Assembly: GCA_015680685.1 (NCBI GenBank)
Contig: MNCI01026219.1
Span: 862,522 to 926,521 of the forward strand
Length of the DNA: 64,000 bases
Origin: Gnetum montanum
Taxonomy: Eukaryota; Streptophyta; Gnetopsida; Gnetales; Gnetaceae
Direction of reading: 5' to 3'
Each line of letters opens with the position of its first letter. Within the stretch, counting starts at the first letter, position 1. The notes beneath the pieces are model-generated. The model saw only the letters and a list, made by a program, of their open reading frames with translations. It was not told the DNA's origin and made no database searches. Made by a program: the position numbers and the translations under genes. Below are positions 56,076 to 64,000 of this stretch, in pieces.

Positions 56076-59000
56076 GATATGGAGATAGGGACTCCCTTTG
56101 ACCAAGATCACAAAGAGTGTATCAATCACTACACATGATAAACAAGTTATTAACACTAGAAAAAACATATGTGAATTGTATAGTTAACTTATATATTATC
56201 ATTGTATCTTTAAAAAGTATAAAAAGTATTATATATATATTATACTTGCAATGCAAAATAACTTGCTTTGACATGATGAGTAATTAAATTATTTATAATT
56301 TTTATACTTTTATATTTTATATATTTTTATTTTAAGAGTAAAATAATAAATAAGCACACTCATTGCAATCTTTTATGGAATAAGTGCAACACTCACACGT
56401 CTAACAAAATTAAAGGCATACTTCCATTACAATCCTCTAAAGGATAGATGCCATGTCAATCTCACACACACATATACATTTCATACCTCAAAGAGATAAG
56501 TACAATCCTAACATGCACATAAAATAAATAAACAATTTTTCAATTACATACTTGATAGTCCAACATCATGTCATACAGATATAACTTCCTTAGGCAAGAT
56601 AGAATTGTTGGAGCTTCACATAATTAACTAATTAATAATTAATTACTCAAATAAATAATAATAATTTTAGAGAATTAATTAATTAATGATAGTTCATGAA
56701 GCTCGTATTTTCTTGGTATTTTCAATGTTTAATATGTAATGCTATTTAAGAATAAAAGGAAAAATCATGAGTTTTATTCACTATACTAACACTCAACTCC
56801 ACATCAATTAAATGGTTCCAAGCTATGTAAACATGATAGTATTTCAATAAAGTCTCATTGCATGATAAAGAAAAAACTCATAATACATAATGAAAATAAA
56901 GAAAATGCACACTTACCCAAGGGAGGAGAAGCTCTTAATAGGAAATACCTAAGGAAAACTTGCAAAATGAATGTCCTCTTTGAGTTATCTTTGTTTTATA
57001 TTTATAGTTTTCAAGTTTGTAACAAATTTGATTATGCAACACATCAAGTGAGGTAATGCACCATGTGATGTAGTACCAATGATATATTTCCACTCATTGA
57101 AACAAGCCTAAACTATAAGTTTGAGTATAGACAAAGAGTTTAATGCATTCAAGCTTATGCAAAGATATATAATTACCATAAGATGTCTTATCATGCAGCC
57201 TATGCTTCATTAAAGACCAACCTCTTATTTTGGCTACTAAAATAGCTCCTAAGGTTTGGACCTTAGGTGATAAACTATACATTCATTATGTGCTACTTAT
57301 ATATGACTCTCTTAGCTTTACGATCCATTCACTAGGAATGGTATTTTCTATAATTGTTGGGTTCACTAGAGAGGTAATTAAGGAAAGTAATTAATTTGTA
57401 TGAACTTTATCAAGAGGCCATTAAATTCTATAATTATTTTTATTTCAATAGGGTGATTTATTTTTAGATTAATAGTAAATGGACCCTCCCTCATCTCCCT
57501 CCATTAGGGAGAAGACTTATACCTAGATGGAAAATCTTTTTGCCACTTTATGCTAGTGATAGCTCCCATATCACAATGGAAGGGATTTGATCTCATTTTT
57601 TCAGTCTAGAAAAATGAATTAGGTTTTCTCTATATTTAATCACTCTTTTGTAGGCTTAGGTTAGTGATCCAAGCTATAGAAGCTTTCATGCAACCCAAAG
57701 GTTCATTTCTTCAACTAGATTTTGGAGCATCATATTGTCTTGATAATTAATAATCTATAAAATAATCTATAACATAGCATCTATGACATGGCTTCTCATT
57801 GTGTTCTATGTTATTATTAGGTTAAAAATTTTGATCATTTATTTAAGGATGATACTTTTTGAATGCTTGTTAGCTATTTAATCATAGGATTAGGTGGCCC
57901 CATTGAAGGGGAATTTTGGGCATGGTTATCATGGGAAGATAGCCCTAGGATACATGCAGGAGATGTTGTAGTATGATTAAAAGCCACATGAAAAATGTGG
58001 ATGGAATGAAATCATAGAAATTTCAATATAAATATAGTGCATAACTTTTAGTTATAGCTAGTAAAGTTTCCTAGTATGTAGATTTATGAACTAATTTGAG
58101 AAGATACAAGATGGTTTTGCTAGTGCATTTCTCTATTAAGAATGAGCTAGTCTCCCATGTTGATATGAGGCAATCAAAAACCCTTCTATTTTTTATGGCA
58201 ACTAATTATGATTTGTATTACTTGGTATTACAAGGCTATTATTGAACATGGGATCATTAGGTAATCTAATAATTGTATGGGAATACCTTCAAGGTAAAAC
58301 ATTTTATTGCTTAGCTAGCTCTTAAGTTATGGGAATTGATGATAGATCTACTTGTTGGGGACATAGTCTCATCACATATAGAGCAAGTGTTGCATAGGTC
58401 CATCACTTTTATGTGGATGGACTACTTCTGGTTTTCATGTGAGACTCATATCTTTGAAGTAGAATTTCCTTCTCATGCAACAAGCTAGCAAGGTAACGTA
58501 TTAAGCATTTTACCATATATGCAAGGGTTTCATCAATGTTTAATATCCATTATAAACTTTTGTGTAGGTTTTGGCCAAGGGAGTCATCAAAACAAATTTT
58601 CATGTCATCCTTCCTAAAATAGGAATTACGATATGATCTCATAAGCTTGAAATCCCCTCTTTCTAATCCCTTATGAAAGCCTTATTAGTCTCTTTGTTAA
58701 TGCTATGAGAAGTATTTCCATTTTAGATTGTACATAGATGTTACATCTTCCACTACCAACATGGTGGCCTATGAATGTACCCTATAATGTACCCTCAGCT
58801 TCTTCCATATAGTCATCCTTAGAAGACAAAATTCAAATCAAAACCAATGAAAATGTTAATTAATGTATTTGCTATATGTTCTTAGCCAATTGTAATACAT
58901 GCACTTAATTGTGTAATTTTTTTTTTCTAGTATATGTTGGAATGTGTGAATTTGGAATTTTGTAGAGTTTGTATTATAAATAGTATAAATGTATGTCTCA

Positions 59001-62000
59001 TAACTCTTCCATCTTTATTTACTTTGATATTAAATAGAGTAGGAAGTATTTTTAGTTTCTATTTTCATGTTGATGTATTTAATTTAATATAGTAAGCATT
59101 ATAAGTATGTTTGTTTGAAGAAAATGGATCTTAGAAGGTTTAGGATTGATAAAATTGCTAAAAATAGAAGAAGGGGCTAATAGCATTCCTATGTGGCCCA
59201 TACTCCAAGAGGCAAAATCCTTCACAAAAAGCATAAATAGGCATGAATCCCATTCATTATAACTTGCCTTGAATTTTAAGTTGAAATGAATGGAAGTTCT
59301 CCCTTTCTCCAATTTTTTAGCATTCTTGTGCAAGCTTTATGTGCGTATGGAAGCTCTCCTTGTTTTTCTATTTCTCTTTTCTTACATTCTTGTGGCTTGG
59401 ATCTCTCAATTTGAGGAGTAAATCCCCCTTTGGGGATTCTTCTCCTAAGTTATTGCAAGTTTTTTTTTCATAATTTCTTGCAATTTATGCATTCTCATAT
59501 GTTTCTTGCATGCATATTTTAATTTTAAGTTCTCTCAAGTTTTTGAAGTTATATACATGCTTTCTCATATTACTATAGAATATTTGAAAAATTTAGAAGT
59601 AGGTTTGTGCTCTAATTCAAGGGATTCACTCCCATTTGCAATTTCAAGAAATATTTTCTCTATTTTTATGTTTATGTTCATGGGCTTTAGCCCCTTTTCA
59701 TGTTATTTAATGTAAATACACATAAATCTCTTTCCATGTGCTTGCTTCAAGGTTCTTTAGTTTTTAAGAGTCTTTTCTCATGTTTATCGTATGCTTATAA
59801 AGCCATATAAAGTCATCTTAGTGTGAATTAAATATTTCAAACATGTTACTGATGGTTTTATCCATTTTTTTTATATAAGTTGAATTCAAGGATTAACTCA
59901 TGTTTATGTGCTAATTCAAGCTTAGATCACTATATTTGGAGCTTGTAGAACATGTTTCAAAATGGTCCATCATGTTGTGCATGGAAAATTAGCATCAGAC
60001 ATTGATTTTTAGATGGAAGAATTGTTGGAATCAAATATCCATAGTAGAGGAAATTATTCAGGAACAATGGCAACAAGAATATTTTGGTACAACTTGATTT
60101 ATGGTGCTACATAAATTAAAGAACATTTACAATTTATGATTGCATGGAGAAAGTAGCATCCACTTAATTGGCATCATCAGAAGTTGGAATTACTTACTTA
60201 AATTGATCACCATCAATGTGAGATGGAATGGTTGGCCAGCCTAAAGAATTCCAAGAGTGTGAATGGAATCTCCTTCAAACTTATGAAAATGTTTAAAAAT
60301 AGGAATCAACATATTAGAAACAAAGAGCCAAAACAAAATGGCTTCTTCATGGTGATGTTGGAACCATATTTTTTCATCAATATGAATCTATTTATCATTC
60401 AAAGTCCCATATTCTTTAGTTGGAAAAAGAAGATGGTAGTTTTACCTTAGACCAAGTTTACTTTTTAAATATTTCTTTAAATTTTTATCATGATTTATTG
60501 GGCAAAGAAATAGCTATAGATTAGAATTCTCTAAAGAAATTCATGGAGGTAGTTCAAGAAAAACTCATGGCCTATGACATTCATAAGCTTAACATGGCCC
60601 CAATGGTGGATGAAGTGTGCAACACCATCCAAAGCATGACGAATAACAAAGACCCTAGATTTTATGTTTTTTAATTATTAAAGCTTTTATTGATTTTTCA
60701 AGAAGTTCAGTAGGAAATTAATAGTATTCTTAGTCTCACTAAGCATATGGAATCTATTTCCATAATATTAAGCTTTTACAAATATTTGTTATTAAAATTA
60801 ATCTTATTAATCATAAAAAGAAATTAGTATTACAAGAAGATGAGTAGACTCATATTCACTCAATTAAATATTATTGTTGTCTTAATTCTTATAACATTTA
60901 GCATTGTAAAAGACATTTTTTTAGTGTTTGTTCTTTTCTTGCTTTAGAAAAAAAGAGGCTAAGGAAAAAAGAAAATGTATTAAATTTGAAGATAAGAAAA
61001 AAATTCTAAATGAATTATTTATTGTTATGTATCTTTAGGTATATTTATCAAAAGGAAATAAATTTAAAGATAGTTTAATCAAAACATAAATAGGAACATG
61101 GATTGCTTTGGCCTTGTAGTGGTGAGACTTATACACTAGGGATTTTTTTCACATTTTCACATGTGCTTATTGATTCATTAAGGATTGTTGCAATATTTTC
61201 TTAACTAAGTTACACAAAAGGTTGATAATATATTTATGAATGATTCTTGCATTTTCTCTATCATGCGACACATCAATTATTTGACTTATTTCTAGGATTT
61301 ATAATATATAAATTTTAAAATTTTTAATAGCCTACAAGGTTAACAACATAAATGTCTTGATAGAGATGTAACTCATTGAAAGAGAGCCTATTACAAGAAT
61401 ACTCCACCTTAGGCTTGCAATCTATTCTTCAATGTTAGTCTAAGTACTTGTAATAATGAAGTGTTAGCCTAGTTGTAAGATACTTGATTTAGAAGCTCCA
61501 GGTCATGTGTTCTATTCAAGTGGAGAATGCTAAGTTATATAAAGTTCTAATTAAGAAATATATCTTAGGGCATACCTATTTTTTAGTTATTTCAAATTCC
61601 AAAATTCTATTTTTTTAGGAATAGTTTAAGCTCTACCATTTTTAGTATAATTACTTATATGTTATTTTTTGGATGTTTTTAACTTGGAAATTATGGTTGA
61701 GCTTTGTTATAGGAAAGTCAAATTGTAGGTTGAAGTCTTCTTGCATGATGTTGTTCAAAAATGTTCTTTGTGGTTGTTTTTGGATGTTTAAGCTTATAAT
61801 GCATCATTAATAGTTGTAGAGAAGCTTGTTGCAAGGTTGAGCTGATTTGACCATTACATGAAAGCATATTTTTCTAGGCCAAAACACAAGTAAAGCAATC
61901 TCGTTTCTTGAGAATCTATTTTGTTGGGGTTCAAGCTTGCTATTGGCTTTTCTCAGTGTAGCTCTTAGTATTTATAATTAACTTGTAGAATTGAAAAATC

Positions 62001-62036
62001 ATCTAAATGATTCTACCAATTAATGAACCATTAAAG
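56076..62036. other. Long region without a recognisable gene
   Basis: AT-rich sequence with short frames only on both strands. The longest plus frame (60223-60450, MEWLASLKNSKSVNGISFKL start) matches nothing I know. Local features include an ATTAATTA-rich stretch (56620-56700), a GGAGTAAATCCCCCTTTGGGGATT stem-loop-like word near 59414-59440, and a tRNA-like head near 61463-61530. This may contain eroded LTRs or introns, but none can be delimited. Confidence 0.4.
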
Positions 62037-62944
62037 TGTTGCATCAATAGGCCCATATCAACCTAGCCTTGTCGATGGGCCCACATTGACATAGCCCCAT
62101 TGACATTGTGTTGCCTCATTGACATAGACCACATCGATGTGGCATTTTCTGCATTTATGAGCCCCCATTGATGTAGCTTCACAATAAAGTCTATAAATAT
62201 GTGCTCACCTACCATTTTTATAGAAAGTCGTATCATAGTTGTAGCAAAGCTCTTGTAGTTTTATCATTTGAGAGTTGGAATATTTTATGAGTACCCGTAG
62301 CAGTAGTCAGAAAGTATATGGATCTTTATTCAAGCATTGATGTACTTGAGCATAATAATGTGAATGGCAATAAAGGTAATCCTTTTGGTCAAAACTTACA
62401 GCACTTGGAATAGATTGAGGATTTACTTCTCCATTTATCATTTACATTAATTAGGTAATTAATTAAGATAAGTAAGACTTTAATTGATTAACTAATTAAG
62501 CTACATATATTAAACACATAAGTATGACCACTTCAAGCATAACATATAGCACTTGGTAATCCCAACAGTGTGTAATAATTGGTGACCTAGTAGTGTTGTA
62601 TGCATTCAAGATGTGTACCAAATGTGGGATTGGATGGTAATGTTAGGATAGTTAGTTATTAATTAGCCATTAAATTAGTTAAATTGGTTAATGAATTGAG
62701 TTTCAACTTATTATTGATCATAGGTGAATAAAATATAAAATAATAAAAATCATGTGCCCCAATTACACTTAACCATACAATTAAGATTCACAAGTGTAGT
62801 TAGGAAGATAATGATCATCATGATTATATTTCACTTATTGAAACTACTGTACTTGGACACTAAAAGTATGTGGAATTTGATTGGATTACACATGAATTCT
62901 TGTAATTTGTATGGTTGGGCATATGTCATACTCGCTGCTCATCA
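62037..62944 (+). repeat. 5' LTR of element I
   Basis: It ends CTCGCTGCTCATCA followed by one T and a PBS, exactly as in elements A and B. The U3 part (62040-62165) is made of repeated words of the type CCACATTGACATAG / CATCGATGTGG. A TATA box TATAAATA lies near 62193-62200, and a polyadenylation-type GGCAATAAAGGTAATCC at about 62366-62382, parallel to the element B LTR. The estimated length (about 908 bp) is close to that of the B LTR; the left end is approximate. Confidence 0.7.
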
Positions 62945-62945
62945 T

Positions 62946-62962
62946 TGGTGCCATTGCTGAGG
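62946..62962 (+). other. Primer binding site of element I
   Basis: TGGTGCCATTGCTGAGG, one base after the LTR. It is the same type as in A and B (TGGCGTCGTTGCCAGGG), with several transitions. Confidence 0.75.
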
Positions 62963-63100
62963 ACTCTTTTTGTTTGAAACATGTGCTATCTGGGTATAGT
63001 AAAAACTAGTAACATTGTTAGATGAACCCTAAGGTCAAAAAATTATTCTAAAAATAAATATAATAATTTAAGTACATTAATATCTTATTTAAATTTCAAA

Positions 63101-63763
63101 ATGTATTCTTCTCATAAGCACAATGATACTAAATCACCAGTGCCTCAAGAATGCAAGGTGGTATATACTCATCTAGATGAGCATGTGCCTAACTTCACCT
63201 TCATCCTACACTAGGATAAACAATTGTGGCAGCAAGATATGAAGGGCAACATTATAATGCATCATGATCAATCTATGGCTAGGATGTAGTTCTAAACTCT
63301 TAAGAGGTTGGGCATCTAGGATCTTAAAGAAGAGTATGTTGTGCATGACTATGACTACTGGGACTACCATTCCACTAAAACATAAAACAAGAGATATCAA
63401 TACCAGAAGAAGCACCATGAGACTATGAAAGGAAAATGGTTTACCAATCACTTGTTCTAACTCAACCAAAATGATAATGAGTATCCTCTCTCTAGGGGTT
63501 CTCAGCATGCAGATTCTCCACCCCTTGATCATCATGATTGGGCCTTGAACTTGAAGCTACTATCAACTATGAACAATCTAGATTTAGGAAAAAGTGGAAG
63601 TGGAAGTAGGTGCTCGAACAGCCATCAGGATGATAAGAAAACTAATGAACATGGTTGTGATAAGCATAGAGGGAATGATAGGCACCATGATGGTGGTATT
63701 CTTCCTCCTTCTTCACCTTCTTCATTTGCATCTTCTTCTTCCTCTTTTGATTCTAAAAAATGA
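63101..63763 (+). pseudogene. gag: Element I gag, N-terminal part
   Basis: It opens at ATG 63101 (MYSSHKHNDTKSPVPQECK) and stays in one frame to 63763 with about six stops. The segment NFTFILH, stop, DKQLWQQDMKGNI at about 63190-63249 aligns with FTFIFHEDKQMRWRDMQGNI of element A gag. Both proteins continue into a His/Asp-rich part and a Ser-rich run (PPSSPSSFASSSSSFDSKK; A has TTSSTSSSS). The capsid domain would follow, but a B-family LTR is inserted at 63928. Confidence 0.68.
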
Positions 63764-63927
63764 TGTTGAAAGGAAAACCATGATTAAGGTGAACAATAGG
63801 ACAATAATGATTGTCAATCCCATCATGAATGAAGGGATAGTAGAGGACATCATAGGTGTCATTAAAATAATGATGATAATGAGACTTCATTGGCAACTCC
63901 AAGTATGCTGAATATCACAAAGGCGGT

Positions 63928-64000
63928 TGATGAGTGGCGAGGTACCCCTACACTCAACCATACGAAATGAGCGTTGCACACGCGATCTGGTCGAACTCCG
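63928..64000 (-). repeat. Start of another B-family LTR, cut by the window end
   Basis: TGATGAGTGGCGAGGTACCC and the following 50 bases match the left ends of both element B LTRs closely. The five bases before it are GCGGT, the expected target duplication to look for beyond the window. By orientation it is either the 3' LTR of a minus-strand copy or a solo LTR. Confidence 0.88.

Noticed and set aside
61463-61530. tRNA gene or tRNA-derived SINE head (AGCCTAGTTGTAAGATACTT ... GTGTTCTATTCAAG)
   Set aside because: It resembles box A and box B at suitable spacing, but no cloverleaf can be formed and no SINE tail or target duplication is seen. The same applies near 7690.

Overview
The window looks like nuclear DNA of a large-genome seed plant, most likely a gymnosperm such as a conifer. 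It is AT-rich. Almost everything recognisable is decayed plant LTR-retrotransposon or LINE sequence, nested and broken by many stop codons. No intact host gene is visible. The taxon is inferred from TE style only, since no diagnostic host gene is present. A 150-bp N run (45597-45746) and single Ns (16647, 17855) show a draft assembly.

Left part (1-11.1 kb): a minus-strand Ty3/gypsy element A (integrase, RNase H, RT, protease, gag, PBS, LTR; cut by the window edge) abuts plus-strand chromovirus sequence. That sequence runs integrase C-terminus, LTR, tRNA-Met-type PBS, gag, protease, then the start of RT. The chromovirus is split by a complete minus-strand element B (11111-19524, target duplication ATAGG), and its RT resumes at 19530.

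Element B is the most interesting object. Its LTRs, PBS and polypurine tract are recognisable. It encodes Gag but no RT or integrase. In their place is a second, 929-codon reading frame (ORF2) encoding an N-terminal domain plus a long helical or coiled-coil region. A U3-like promoter module lies inside the element, with its own TATA box and a 20-bp perfect palindrome also typical of the LTR. A divergent second copy of the promoter plus ORF2 start lies at 42.3-43.3 kb, so the gag/internal promoter/ORF2 layout seems to be a family trait. Related LTRs are present in A, B and I (62037-62944), and another B-type LTR starts at the right edge (63928).

Middle part (20.4-32.3 kb): an LTR (D) is split by a second complete non-autonomous element C (22017-31740, target duplication AGCGA). 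C carries a single 1200-codon Gag-protease frame of Tat/Ogre style and no RT or integrase. Downstream is a 1.5-kb zone of tandem repeats (27-bp and 37-bp units) built on a shared core, then a polypurine tract and the 3' LTR.

Right part (32.3-64 kb): a plus-strand gypsy pol remnant J is followed by a minus-strand fragment of a CCR4-type deadenylase (EEP nuclease) and by 21-bp and 22-bp minisatellites. After the ORF2 copy F come two GC-richer patches that may be host gene fragments (43.8-44.5 and 52.7-53.6 kb). They flank a pair of oppositely oriented LTRs (G1, G2) that enclose a deleted Ty1/copia element H and LINE remnants. An L1-type LINE RT follows at 55.0-56.1 kb, then a long stretch without recognisable genes, then element I with its gag.

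Most breaks in B ORF2 and C gag-pro are stop codons one C-to-T change away from Gln or Arg codons, with the frame otherwise kept. This fits decay of methylated, silenced copies.
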